A DNA stretch of 64,000 nucleotides from Tetmemena sp. SeJ-2015 (GCA_027382625.1 JAJKFJ010021573.1:1-64000); one strand, 5' to 3'; positions 44,627 through 58,139 are shown, numbered from the stretch's first letter. Program-made: numbers and translations. The notes: generated by a model not told the origin, from the letters alone.

Positions 44627-47600
44627 CGTATTAAAAAACAATAATTAAGATTATGATAGCTGAAATAAAATTACATAATTTAAAATTATAATGTAATTAA
44701 TTTACATTTAAAATATATAATTTAAATTCATTTTTGAATCAAGCTTGCGTTTAAATGCAAGATTTATTTATATAACCTTTTTAGATTAAAATTAATTTTT
44801 AACAATATTATTTTAATAAAATTGATACAATGGCGGGAATTAAAAGCCAAATTCATAAGAAACTAATATTTGTGAAATCATATTAGTTTACCTGCGTTGT
44901 TGTTAGTTCTAGTTCTCGAATTAGTTTAAGAGCTGTGATTATACTTCGATCTCAATAAATAAATAAATTATCCATTAGCCTGTGCTGCAGGTCTCTTATC
45001 CATTTTTTGCTGATTAATTTATGTAAATAATTTTAATTTCCAATTACTTTATCTTGGCTACTGTTTTAATCATAAAAATGCAATCAGCAAACTTATCTTT
45101 GTTTAAATAGAGCTAAAATTATATATTTGCTTGTTAAAAAGAAAAAAAATAATTAAAAACGATGGGCTATTAAAATTTGAGTTATTAAAATAAAGACTTT
45201 CATTCAAAAATTCTCTACTCTTAATTTATTTTGATTGTAAAGCAATAAAAATAGACTACAATTATATTATTAATCATTTGAGTGATTTAAATTAATTTAG
45301 ATGTCTAATTACTTTTAATTATTTTAAAAAATAAAAACAATTCTCTTAAACAACTCAATTTGTTTTATTTTATTATTAATTTATAATTTTTTTTTTATCT
45401 TAGTTAATAGAAAGCAAAACTAAAAAGTAAAATGAATAGTGGAATTATAATCTGATGAAAGAAGAATTAAAATGGCAAATAATTTTATAAGCAATCTAAT
45501 TTTATAAGCTATAAATATTATTTTTGCATAATTTTAAAACCATTAAATGACGGATAAAATGAGTTTATCTTAATCAAAAGAATATAAAGTTTATATCATA
45601 GTTTTTTATAGATAATAAAAAAATAATTAGTATAAAATATGGTGATTATATCCATTGTTGTTTCAGTTATCATATGCAATGTTTTCTTGTAAATTAGTTG
45701 AAATATGATTTTTATTTGCCTACTACTAATATTATTAAGAGGGGTTATAATTATCTCTTTGAAAATTCGTAGTAGTCTGTTTCATAGGGACTTGAGAAAT
45801 AGGTTATCCAATGTCTCTATTAAAAATATTTGGTGAATGCCATCTGCTTAATATAAATAGAATTAGATCAACTATAATAATTATTATAAAACAAGGAAAT
45901 AATTATAATGGATCTAAAGAAAAAAACTAAAAATAATTGATCGTTATCTTAAATTAAATATAAATTTTTGCCCAAATACAATTAAAAATTTCATAAATCA
46001 ATAAATAAGCACATTTAAACTATATTAAAATAATTTCTTACATTTAATTAAAGTTATTTAAAGTTTCAAATTTAATGCATGGTAAAATAAAAAAATCATT
46101 CGATATTCAACTAATTCAAACATAAATCCAATTTAATTTTTTAAAAAATTGTTAAGCTTAGAAATAAATTAAAATTTTAAATGTAATTGAGAAATCTGGA
46201 ATTATTTTTATAAAAGGGAAGTGTAATTAAGATAATCAATCAAAATTATTAAAATATTTTTAATTTCATTATTTTAGGCTTCAATTATCTCATTTAAATT
46301 ACGAATTTACGAATAATCTCACATTTTAGCGTTAATTTAAAATAGGATTGTAGCAATAAATATTATTATTTTTAAAAATTAGACTCATATTCATTTTATA
46401 GCTTAACAAAATTATTATAAATATATTTTAAGATTAAATTCATCAGCTTTACAAACTACTAGTTTTTTCTTTAGTTAGAATTTAAATAAACTCTCGATTT
46501 AGATAGTGAATAAAAATTAATAAGGATTAGATAACTTAAAATTTTTTAATTAATCTCATTTTATAGCAATTATAGTAAAGTAAAGTAATACTTAAGGAAT
46601 ATAATTAATAATCAATTTCCTAAACCAGCCATTATCGTACTGAATTAGAAAACCAACTATTATCCTATGTAAGTAAAACAATTATATTATGGTGCTTTTA
46701 AAAGATTCATTAAATTTCAACAAAATATATTAGTATTTTTTGGAAGAAAATATATAAAAAAAATATATTTTTATATGTTATATATTTTTGCTTGATTGGT
46801 CTTGATTGTGGGGATTTGGCTTTATTCATTAAATCTCTTGACATCATGTGTCTTTGCTTTTCCATTTAGAATAACAATTATTTTGAAATTTAAATCTTTC
46901 TTAATCTCAACAAGATCAGCAAACAAATTAAATTATGAAATAGAAAAAAGTAATATTTCGAGATTAGAAATTAAAAAAATAATTCTATTTTAAATTTTGA
47001 GTTTACAAATATTACTTTCCTTTTATTTTTCAAACCCGAAAGCTATATTTGAAGTTTGCTTACTCTTGTGTGAATTAGTTTAATTGATTTAGATAAAATC
47101 TTTATTATCAATAATCTCTGGTAATAGGTATATTTGAGATGTTAAACAAATTAAGTTACTAATCTTGATATATAAATAAGAATTTATATTTGTCATTTAT
47201 TGACTTTATTTATGTATGATAATTTAGATCTTATCATACTTAAATTTTTTATTTTAATGATGAATTTATTTAAAATTAGCAATTTTATTAAAGCGTATGT
47301 ATCCCTTTTAGCCTAACAAAATATATTTTCTTGATAAAGCTACTGCTATCCTAATTTCATAATTATCTCAATTATCCATTCATCACTCAATTTAAAAAGG
47401 ATGATAATCTAAAAAATTAAGCATTAGAAAATATTCTAAAATAATCAGTTTATTAAATATATATAAACAAAGTAATATTTTATTTTTGCATAAAATATAG
47501 AGGTAAGATATGACAGTAAAATAAGTAAAATTATAAAAATGATAATTAAATAAGTGAGTAAATTTACAATGGGATTCAGAGCTTACCTAATTTATTAATA

Positions 47601-47939
47601 TTCAAACCATTTATATATTCAATCAAATATATTCAACTTTTAATTTATTTTTCACCTTAAATTTGAAAACTTAAGTAATTTCGAAACTAATTTTTATAAC
47701 CAATAACTTTTATAATAGAGAAAATAAATATTAAAAAATATGGTACATTTATTTATTTAGATATTTAAAAATATCTCATTCATATTGAAAAAGGAAGTTA
47801 ATATAGGATGAATATGAATGATTGATCGTGGTTAAGTAATGAAGATAGTGTTAAAGAATAGTGATTTATATAAAATTATTGATATTTTAATGCATTATGA
47901 TTATAAATTTAATGGAGTAATCAGCACCTACCAGATCAA
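44627..47939. other. AT-rich germline-limited stretch, no gene recognised
   Basis: About 3.3 kb with very high A/T, many homopolymers, and no run of codons with protein-like composition beyond a short one at 46796-46993. No inverted repeats or known element noticed. Probably IES or intergenic DNA eliminated from the macronucleus. Confidence 0.5.
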
Positions 47940-48236
47940 CGTAAAGAAATAAAGTAAAACTCCTTAGACTTTGTTTTTGTGTTTGCTCTTTGAGTTATTT
48001 TCTAGTTGAGGTGAGAGTTGACTCATTTTGAATGTTATAAACTGTGAGAGTTTTGCTTGCGCATGTTAATCTTGTTGTTAATGATGTTTAAAATTATGCA
48101 AATCTGAGCATAATTTTGAATATCTTTGTTATTACCTGCGAAGATGAGTCTCTATTGATCAGGAGAAATGCCTTTCTTACTCTGGACACTTGCCTCTTTC
48201 AGGATCACCTTCAAACTTTTTAGGATGAGTTAGTTG
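47940..48236 (-). CDS. Diverged ubiquitin-like protein, copy A
   Basis: SLKVILKEASVQSKKGISPD-QQRLIFAG corresponds to ubiquitin residues about 26-47, with the G-I-x-P-D-Q-Q-R-L-I-F-A-G core intact, and, after 75-80 nt, KTLTVYNIQNESTLTS corresponds to KTLSDYNIQKESTLHL. The spacer starts GTAATAAC and ends GCAAG, so it could be an intron, but it is also translated-like (NNKDIQNYAQICIILN) and conserved in copy B at 58.5 kb. The C-terminal LRLRGG needed for conjugation is not seen. The N-terminal part (Thr/Pro-rich, TSPTTTTTSPTTTNSS) is unlike ubiquitin. A decaying paralogue or a divergent ubiquitin-like gene. Confidence 0.5.
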
Positions 48237-48429
48237 TAGTTGGAGATGTCGTTGTTGTTGTTGGGGATGTTTTATTAGACATTTAAATTAAATAAATTTC
48301 AAAATTAAAGCTGAATATATCATCATCAACCATCAAGGAGCCAACCAAAATGTATTTCTAGCAACAACAATAAGCCACTATCATCTACTCCTATCCTTCC
48401 TATAATTATATAAAAATTATACTTTGAGA

Positions 48430-49340
48430 CGGCTTCTTGAGATTAATTTAAAATTAATAGACTAAATAATTTAATTAGTTATTATTTACTTTAATTCATT
48501 TTAAAGTAAAATAAATGGTTAACTATAATAAAATATTTAAATAAAAGAAAGAGAGATAACTATATCTTAAAAAATGGTCTAATTTTTATTTTTAATTATG
48601 AACTAACCTTAATAAAATTTATAAATAAGGAAAATCAAGTCGATATCAAGTGTTTATAGTGAATAATAAATTGAATAATTGACTCTTCTATCACGACATA
48701 TGTATTTTAAATTGTCTAAACAATATAAATTAAAAATTTATTAAGCTTATAAAGATAGTAATTTAGTTTCCTTTTATTATCTCAATTAATTAAATCTTTT
48801 ATTTTAATTATAAATGGTTAGAGTTGATAAATTTAATTTCATATCCCATTTCAGAATTATAAATCAACAGAAGAGTGGACGCATCTTAATTCTCCCACTT
48901 CTGCAATTTATAGAAATTAGTATGAGATACTATTTTAATTATCTCCACTTGCACCTTTAAGTTTCTAGATGTATTTGTGATTTCAATTGGAAAGAAATTT
49001 CCAAATTATTTATTATAAGATAAATACTATCAATTTATTGATGATTTTTACTTCTTAAAATACAGATTTATTTAAAGTAAAATCATAAGCAGTCTAGTTA
49101 ATAGATAAATCATTTTATAATTTCATTGCTTTTAATATAAAACCTGGAAAAAAAGATCTAGTACATAAAATAAAGGACCTAACTTAGCCAAGTTTTCAAT
49201 AATATATTGAAGAAAGCCCATATCAGTAAACCTTTCTTGTCTAAAATTTATTATGATATTATTTTTAAAGTTTAGCTATGATTTATCAAGTTTAACAATA
49301 CTTTATAAATACTTATCATGATTTTTAGTGAAAAGTTTTT
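48430..49340. other. AT-rich stretch, nothing recognised
   Basis: No open stretch with protein-like composition and no repeat noticed. Confidence 0.4.
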
Positions 49341-52300
49341 TGAGAGCACAAGGATAATTTTTAGTTCATTCTTAGACTCGAGACAAATCAGTTCGCTTTC
49401 CATTAACTAAAGAAATGGAAAAGGAATAGTTCAAACCTAACAGCAGGATAAGTTTTAATATATAAGATATTTTGTCAAAAAAGAGTTAAGTTTCAGAAAA
49501 TATTCTAATAATGCTACAACAATATTCTAAAACTTTAAAATATGATTCAGCAATAATGAGTCTCTTTTTATATTTGAATTTGTATTTTAAATTTTTCATT
49601 CGCTAACCATATCCTACTTAAATTTTAATATATAATCTATTATAAATTATATTATATCTTAAGAAGATTAGAGTTAGCTAGTTAAGAGATTTGAATATAC
49701 CTCACGAAAATACGAGTAATTAAAATGGACCAGAAATCATAAAATAAAATCTTTTTTCAAAGAAAGAATGTTTCCCAGCAACCTAATAAAAAATTCTAAT
49801 AAAAAATAATCATAGCCGAAGACACTAAATTCCTTAATGCTCAATAAATATCAAGAATAAATTCAAACGCATTTTCTCATTCCAATTTGCTTAAGCCCTA
49901 AGATATTAAATATAAAATACTTTTAATTTTCTTATTTTAAATATTTTTATAATTCATATTAAAGTATTATATTATATTAGTTATAGATGTATTGATATTA
50001 AAATAGGTTTATATAATTAAATTAATATAAATTTTATCAAAGACACGCAAATACGTTAGTTCAACTGAAAATTTATATTAAATCTTCGAATCTAAATTTT
50101 TTAAGAATTTCTGAAAATACGATAATGCAAAATTGCCAATCAAGAATTTTTTTAATTTAAAATATCCCCTTATAACTAAAATCATTATTATTTTTGTTAA
50201 TTTGCATATTTAATTTTAATAATTTATTGACTTAATTGCATTTAACTCACAAAAAATAATAATTCCAGTGAAAATTCTTTCAAAGAATTTCTTAAAACGA
50301 GTAATTTTACTTTAGCTCTGAATTTTCATACTATGTGATTAAGTAGAAATCATATTGCCTCGCTAACTTTACTTAGAGTCTGAGAATTTTGGATCTGTGA
50401 ATTTTGTATTTTGATAAATTTGCATTAAGCGCATCCTATATTCAATTTGGTGATGATCCAATAATAGTTTTAGACAGTTAATTTAATCTAAAATCTTAAT
50501 AAAGTGAAAATTAAATGAAAATCTTAATTAGATTAAAATAATAAATGAAGAGTTGCAAAATGTTTGGTGCTAATATGCAAGCTACATTGCTCAATATTTG
50601 GCTTGTTTTAGAGCTTGTTGAATTTAAAATGATGCAATTAATATAGTGATCTCTGCCGAAGAGATATTGATGTTGCAAACTCTGTATAAAGAAATGAGCT
50701 AGGTTTACAAACTTATATAACTCTTTATAATGACTTCCTACAAAGAAATTAAAGGATGAAAGTTGCTTAGAATTTAATGCTAATATGAATGGTAATAATT
50801 TCAACCCAAATTCTCACTTCAATTGCCACACATTTTAATAATTTGATTTTAAATTTAAAAAAATAATTCTCTTTTTCATTAAGTTCTATACTATATTTTG
50901 AATATTTGTTTCTTGCTTCTCTTACTTACATATATTCTATTATAGAAGATGATTACTCAATTTATAATATCTTAGCTTAATGATATCATTTTTTCTTATT
51001 TTTTATATAATTATATTTATGGCATTTGATATTGCAAAACTGTAATTTACTTATAAAATCTATTTATTCGATGACTGAATTATATTTAATGCACTTAATA
51101 ATTTACAAGTTCGTATTAATAATATCTTCAAATTAATTTGGTAATTATATTCAGCGTTCTCCAAATTGGAGAAAAAAGTTATTCAATTTATCAAGCAACT
51201 AAATGAAAGAAAAAGAATAAAGTCCTACCTCTAATAACCTTGATATTAAGACAAGCATTCAATAACTTTCAGATTCCTTACAACTCAATAATCATATTCA
51301 CTATTTTTAAATACTATTTAATTCTACTTAGCATTAAATTTTCTCAATAGTTAATAAATCAATCAATAACAGCTTTAAAAAAGATAAAAATTCTTTTAGA
51401 GGATCTTCAAATATTATTTATATCCTTTTACACAGCAGAAAATGAGATCTCAGTCTACGAATATGAGAAATATGTCTGGTCTCTACAATATAAATCATAC
51501 CAGCTCTATCTCAGGGAAATTGTCCTCTTTTTAGCTAAGTCCCATTTATTCAAAAATACAAAATTAAGACCCTAAATTAATGGGTTCCGACAAAGGTGAT
51601 GCCTTCAGAAATAAAATTAGAGACTACTTGAATTCCACTTAATCCAAATCCAACTTCTAATTTATTCTATACTTTAGTTAACGATAAAGTTATATTATAA
51701 AAAAAAACTAAAAAGAGGTTTAATTACATCAAAAATTTATTAATCTTTTTTTTCGTTTTTATAATGATCTAATTAATTGAGTATTTTTTCCTCTATGATT
51801 TTAACGTGCAGATTTTGTTGAAATGTTCCTCTTTTATGATAATCAAAGATGGATTTGTGAAATGGAAATAAGGAATGCTTATTATTATCATAAGTTATTT
51901 TGATTAAGACCCTCAAATTTAAATTCTAAAAATTTATAAATTAATCTTCATTATATAATAATTAATTTTAATTTGGTGGATCTCCTGATTTAGGCCTAAG
52001 AAAAACATAAGAGTCGATTTCTTAATTCAATTTTAATAATTATGGATCATTTCAGAAAGCAGATTAATTATTTAACGTTACATATATTTTGAAATGAATA
52101 AAATATTTTGTATGGAATAAATTTTTAAATGAAGTATCTCTTTTAATATTTTTAATTGTTTAGATATTATCCCATTGATCCTTCTGACAATTAAAAATAA
52201 CTTTAACTTAATTTTAAAATTTTCTTTGAAAAAAAGGATTTTTTTAAAAGATTTTTTTAGAAAAAAAAACTTTGTTAAATCAAGAATGTATTCTTCCCCA

Positions 52301-53780
52301 CTTCATATAATATTTTATTATATTTATCAGCCATGATCTTTTTGAAACTTCTTTCATTTCTTATTTTATGAAATTTGTATTAAATTATAATTGTTCCTTT
52401 ATTTTTAATGAGGAATATCCTCTTAAGGATTACTTATTGGAGGTTTAAAATGAGGATAATAATCTTTATTAATTTTTATTTTTAAATCATGATTTTAAAC
52501 TCTTAAAATCAGTTTCAAAGCTATTTTTTATTAAAAAATAACAGAAACTCTCCCAACAAATAAAATATGCAAATAAACAAAATTAGCTCAAAATATTAAC
52601 ACAAAAATAATTTTAAGTAAGTTTGAATATATTTATTGAATATTATTCAAAGTTAATTTTAGCTTATTCTTTGTTATTAAGAATATAAATTAAAAAATTG
52701 AAGATAATGTATTGGACAAGCACTCAGTTGCAAAAAAGAGATTCCTAAGCATGAAATCACACTAAGAGCAAAGCTTATTAAGTAATTCTAATAGAATTAA
52801 TTAATTCACTCTCAACCATATCAATAACAACAAAATCAAAATAATTTAATTATTAAATAGATTTAATGCATTTTATAGAATAAGAAATCTTATGTCTATA
52901 AAATAAATAAGCAAGCAATGATATTAATTTTAAGTAAGATAAATATTTCATTTTATGGATTTTAAAAATAAAAATGTTAGGATGATCAATTAGTTTCAGT
53001 GTATAATTATGCCTTAAACTTATTTCATTTTAACATAATAAGAATAAGTATAATTTTTTTTACTTACATTCGATGTTCGAAGAATTATAGTAGAAGCTCT
53101 GTGATAGTGCGGTATTCCTTTTCAAAAATATGGTCAAGTCTTTCATATTCTCTATTATAAAAAGAAAATTATTAATTATGATAGTCTTATTATAATTCTT
53201 TCTCTCTCATTCTATTCATTCATTTATTTCTTAAAAATCAATTGGTAATAATCTATTCATATTCATCACATAATACAATTTTCAACATCCAAATGCCCAT
53301 AATTTAATTCAAATAATCAAGAAAAATTATTTATTATTTATTTTGCAGCTCTATCGCAATATTTTTTTAATAATTTTAAATTTAAATAAAAACTTATATT
53401 TATTACAATATATAAGACCTTTATTTATCTAATCTGATAAAATATAGCAAACCTATGTTTTACAGGTTAAAATTACTGCGCTCATCAATTTAAAATGGAT
53501 AATTATATTTATTAGTTTCTATTTATAGATAGATAACTTATAATTAAAATCGAGAAAGAGTCGTGTTCTTCTTCGGCTTCCTCTGATAAGAGTGGACTGT
53601 AGTACATGACAAAAAGATTTAAGAATTAAATCAGAATGAAAAAACAGCAAAAGCTTCAGCTCATACTACAAACCCAACTGAAGGAAAACAATTAATTCAA
53701 GAACATTAATTAAACCTAGTTTTCTAAAACACATTTATCATTTGTAAAACCCAGTCGCCTTAAATAAATGACTCAAGGAA
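49340..53780 (+). CDS. Series of small plus-strand coding islands, possibly one fragmented gene
   Basis: Islands with clear protein-like composition in AT-rich DNA, all on the plus strand: 49348-49560 (LVHSQTRDKSVRFPLTKEME), 49726-49905 (MDQKSQNKIFFQRKNVSQQP; IIIAEDTKFLNAQQISRINS), 51204-51305 (MKEKEQSPTSNNLDIKTSIQ), 51443-51665 (MRSQSTNMRNMSGLYNINHT; LMGSDKGDAFRNKIRDYLNS), 52705-52850 (LDKHSVAKKRFLSMKSHQEQ) and 53550-53780 (SSSASSDKSGLQYMTKRFKN). All are rich in Ser, Asn, Gln and Lys, like the gene starting at 54337. Their common strand and composition suggest pieces of one disordered protein separated by IESs of 0.2-1.2 kb, but no junction was resolved. Confidence 0.35.
50504..50890. mobile_element. 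Terminal-inverted-repeat element with kinase remnant, copy 1
   Basis: Alignable by eye along its whole length with 62874-63289. The left end (GAAAATTAAATGAAAAT, then AAAATAATAAATGAAGAGTT) and a mirrored AT-rich right end near 50860-50890 form inverted ends of about 40 bp. The minus strand shows a decayed version of the kinase fragment of copy 2 with no intact motif. Confidence 0.55.
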
Positions 53781-54336
53781 TCAATGATTTTATTTATTCT
53801 TAAATTTGCAAAACATGCTTTCTAATTTAGATCTTAAACTTACTATCATAATTTATATTATCCATTAACATTTCTGTTCAATTTTATTTCAATAATTTAT
53901 GTAACAATAAAAAAACATTTAAAATAAAAAGAAATATAAAAATTCCAAATTAAAACAAAGAATTTTTACTTTTAATCTATCTACTCAAGATATTTTGATA
54001 ATTATATGTTCTTAAGCTTAACTCACTCTAAAAAATGCGAAAAAAATAGTAAAAACTCCAATTAATTTGATAGAAATGATATGTTTAAACTTTTTAAGAA
54101 TAAATTCTTTATATTTATTGTTGACTATTTTATTTAATTACTAAGTCTAAATTAAATGAAGAGACGAGAGAACTTTTATAAAAAAGAAAGCACTGGACAA
54201 ATATTCCTTAGACTAAGTTGCAAGACCTTAAACCTATTTTAATTTATAGAATAAGAGCATACTTCTAACTAGTAGGATAAAAGGAAAAGTAATTTAAATT
54301 TTGTATTTGCCGTTTAACCCGATATAATATTTATTG

Positions 54337-55709
54337 ATGGAAGGAGAAGATGATGACAAGAGATTAGCACTCACTGGTTTTAAAAGTATTCCTTTATCTT
54401 TTGAGGAACGGATAATTAAAAAAGAAAAGCTAGAGTCACTCAGAAGTCTATCCTACATCAAATTCACAGACATCTCTTACTATAACATTAAGGCCCCAGT
54501 TACTACTAAGTAATCTCCTGTTTTGCCTGCAGTTAAGAAGGAAAGTGATAAAATAAGAATAAATCTTGAGGATGAGATCAAGCAAATAAATCAGCTGCTC
54601 AATAGGAAGGTACTCACAGACAAAAGCTAATCTAATCATGAATTCAATAATGACTCTTCTAAGAGAAGCTTATTCAATGAGGAGTAGGAAGATGCAGCCA
54701 CAGCTTTCAATAGAACTTTCAACCTGTTTAATAGCAATAATCTATCTCAAGATGAAGATTACATATATTTTGATTTAGTAGATTAGAATATTAGTAATAC
54801 TTAAGACTAGTCGGCAGAGTCAACTGCAGCAAGCTCCAGTGTTTTCCAAAGAGAATTTCTTAAAAGATAAAAGACTCTCAGAAAACCATCTTTATTCATT
54901 AATATTAATGTTTCATTAGTCAGAATAGAAAATCAATAATTGATAAACTCCAAATGCTTCAAACAAATATGCAAAAATCAAACTTATATCAGAAGCCTAT
55001 CACACCAGAAGAAACTGAATCCCTTTAACCTCATGAAATTAAATAAAACTTTATTTCTAGACTAATCGGAGACAACTCAACTCCCTAGATATTTTATTTT
55101 ATAAGCATAGTAGATATGACTGTTGATTAGCAAGATCAATTCAAAGAGAGAGCAACTTAATATAAACGAAGAGCTTTTGAGTCTGGGGATCTAGAATAAG
55201 TTGAAGAGGAATCAGCGGCAGTTACTTAAAGCCCACTCTTCTAGCATCGAAGTTAGAATTAGAATGACTCTCCAGAGCTCTAGTAGTCTCCAATTAGACT
55301 TAACCTACATTAAATATCCTCAAGACTCTCACCAGGTATAAGGAATCCTTAAATATCTAAGAATACTCTTGGCAGTTTCACTCCCCAGACATCTAACTTG
55401 TAATAAATAATTTTATCTAGAATGTTTTAGATATTTAGATAGAGAACTAATAAAGACTCTTTTTAGGGAGAGATGACTCCAGCTACAATGAGAAATACTG
55501 AGAATTTCATGCTCAGACATCAAGTATAATATTTTAAAGAATCTTACAGGAGGTTCAAAGATGAAATGGACATGCTCGCTATTGATGACTGCTGCTCTCC
55601 TTTGCCATCTTATATGTTCTAGAACTTTGATACGCCCCAAGGCAATGCTCTACGAATGAAATCAAAATATAATCACACTCTTATTTTATATAAACTATTA
55701 TTTTATTGA
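54337..55709 (+). CDS. Disordered Ser/Gln/Asn-rich protein
   Basis: MEGEDDDKRLALTGFKSIPL starts a long UGA-free frame to about 55120; after a UGA at about 55119 the next frame (VDQQDQFKERATQYKRRAFE) runs to UGA at 55707-55709. An ordered, charged N-terminus (SFEERIIKKEKLESLRSLSY) is followed by acidic and Ser-rich stretches; near the end YFKESYRRFKDEMDMLAIDD precedes PLPSYMFQNFDTPQGN. No domain recognised. The switch at 55080-55125 contains AT-rich DNA with a UGA and is probably an IES, and another lies near 55400-55450. About 420 residues. May be the C-terminal part of the fragmented gene upstream. Confidence 0.5.
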
Positions 55710-55938
55710 TTTGTATTCCTTGTACTAATTCTATATTAAATCTATGATATTTTTATTGCTAGCAATGGATATATTTAATTTGCAAAAGTATTCCTTCAGA
55801 TTAATATTCTTCTTTGAATTATATTTAATTGTTAAGCTGCATTTATTTTCCTATAATTTTCGCTTGAGAAGATTATAAATTAATTTTAAATTAAGCACAA
55901 TAAAAATATAGTGATAATTATTACTATTTTGTTAAGGA

Positions 55939-57262
55939 ATGAAGTAGATGTCTCGGAGGAACTTACTGTCTAGTATTAAAACAAAGAAGAGTGATTAGAG
56001 CAGCATCAAAGATGATAATGATAACAAAAGTCAGATTAAGATCTCACCCTCCTATCTCACAGTCTTCAGAAAGAAAACTAAAATTAGTCAGACCACCTTC
56101 ACAAACGTAATTCCTCAAGGCTTGTAATTAGATACCTAATCCAAACAATCCTTACCATTATTTTTGTATTATAGATAGATGAACCCAATTTAGATCGCTC
56201 CATTTAGTAGTTATTCTGAATCTATCCTCATTTCAAATTTATTATCTCATTTCTATCATCAAATATTTGCAAACACAATTCATAAGCAAGATTTCATTCA
56301 ATGCTGAGGTTTTTAAATTAAAAAAGCAAGAAATATATTAATTAAAAAATAATGCCTAAATTTTAGTCTGGTGATGCTGCAACCTTAAATGGATATCATC
56401 AGGAGATAATTGCATATTTAATTTATGACAAATGAAGCAGCTACAAATAAAGCATAAATCAATCTTAAATCGATTGAGAATTCACAGATGTCTTAAAATT
56501 ATGGAACTAGTATACATATCACTCCTTCTACTGTTTAAAATAAGATCACTAAAAAGATTCAAGTTAAAACCTATATTTATTTTACTACTTGCTTCTTTTA
56601 TTTATTGCCCTCCATTGTTAGTCAAGCCATGATTCTATAATCTAAGAAGAAGGAAGATCCCAAATATTTATTAAACTAAATGTATTTTCAATTTTCAAAG
56701 TATAATAATTCTTTCTACAAGCTTAAAATATTCAGTAAAAAATCAATCAATTTTAGGTTTTAATTGTTAATTAATTTCTATCTAAACTAAAAATAAACCA
56801 ATTATTTTTAGTGTTGTCTATATTTGATACTAGAAAGATCTAAAAGAATTTATTTGCTTATTGACTCTATAATAATCTGTAATACAGTAGCATGGTAATT
56901 TAATAGGCAGTAAACGTCAAATGAATCAGTCAGTTTCTAAACAGATCTTTAGTCATGTATATGAAAAGCAGCACAACAATTCTTATGACGAGAATCCTTT
57001 GCAGCATAGTCCACAGCCAAAGCAAAAATATCAATAGTAACTGCTAACAGACTTATTATTTTACTTAGAATCCTCTGGAATTAAAAACAAAGATCTTATA
57101 AATTAACCCATATTCAATCATTCATAAATCTTATAGAAAATCATGTCTATGATGATGCCGAACAATGGAATACAAACAATCAAGGTAATTAGCTAGAGAA
57201 AAGCTCAAGCTAACTTCATTCTTTTAAACCAAGCCCTTCTAAAGATTAGCAGATTTTCATGA
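55939..57262 (+). CDS. Polar, basic protein(s) in several pieces
   Basis: Pieces in order: MKQMSRRNLLSSIKTKKSDQ with ISPSYLTVFRKKTKISQTTF (55939-56130), SGDAATLNGYHQEIIAYLI with MTNEAATNKAQINLKSIENS (56366-56560), and MNQSVSKQIFSHVYEKQHNN, LLTDLLFYLESSGIKNKDLI, IMSMMMPNNGIQTIKVISQR (56921-57262, UGA at 57260-57262). The third piece starts with Met and could stand alone as a protein of 113 residues. AT-rich gaps lie between the pieces. No family recognised. Confidence 0.4.
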
Positions 57263-57534
57263 ATGGGATTAACTATTTATCAATAAAATTATTTAAGCTT
57301 TTTTTTTAAATTTAAATTAATCTACAGTTTTTATAAATTATGCAATCTTTATTAAATACAAGCATATTCTTTTGTATTTATAAAAGAAAGATATGAGAAA
57401 TTTTTAATTAAATAAAGTTCACAAGAAATAATTGCCTTAATAGTATTTATTTAAACTTAAGAAACTTGTTTCTCAACTTCTTATCAAAATACCTTAAAGG
57501 AAATAAGTATAAATCTGTTTTCATTATAAAATTT

Positions 57535-58139
57535 GGGAGGGCCCTTTCCTCGACAGTAAAATTTTATAATGAATAAAGGCAAGAAAAAAATATGTTTATA
57601 GGATAATTTTCGCTCCTAAATCTGATTCTTCCAGTTATAGAGATGTATTCGAGCATCTAAGGCTTCAAATTTTAATCCTTATTGGGTCAGTTAGAGGTCA
57701 GCCGCACCTAAATAAAATCTATATTTTTCGATAATTTTTCGCTATTGTAAAATAAACTTATAGTGTAATTTTGAAATAGTACCGTATTTTTATATAACCA
57801 AAATTTAGTTCATGATTAAGGGACTAATGCTACATTTTCAGCTTTACCTCTTTGGGCTTAAAGCTGATTCATGCTATTTATTCATAAAAATACGGACTAT
57901 TTCAAAATTTCACTATAAGTTTATTTTACAATAGCGAAAAAATTATCGAAAATATAGATTTTATTTAGGTGCGGCTGACCTCTAACTGACCAATAAGGAT
58001 TAAATTTGAAGCCTTAGATGCTCGAATACATCTTATAACTGGAAGAATCAGATTTAGGAGCGAAAATTATCCTATAAACATATTTTTTTCTTGCCTTTAT
58101 TCATTATAAAATTTTACTGTCGAGGAAAGGCCCCCCCCC
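57535..58139. mobile_element. Foldback/MITE-like element B, 605 bp, near-perfect hairpin
   Basis: The two arms, about 57535-57800 and 57880-58139, are reverse complements with only a handful of single-base indels and substitutions, including blocks such as TCAGTTAGAGGTCAGCCGCA (57688 and its mirror near 57985). The loop is about 80 nt. The ends are G/C runs followed by CCTTTCCTCGACAG, the same terminal motif as element A at 41406. AAATTT flanks both ends, but as it is a palindrome the duplication is ambiguous. No open reading frame of note. Confidence 0.85.

Noticed and set aside
46796..46993. Hydrophobic plus-strand frame
   Set aside because: Starts at TTG and composition matches random AT-rich translation.
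44627..53500. TBE/Tec-type transposon in the AT-rich region
   Set aside because: No long frame, no DDE-type motif and no C4A4-like termini were seen. The sequence may still contain decayed elements that only a database search would reveal.
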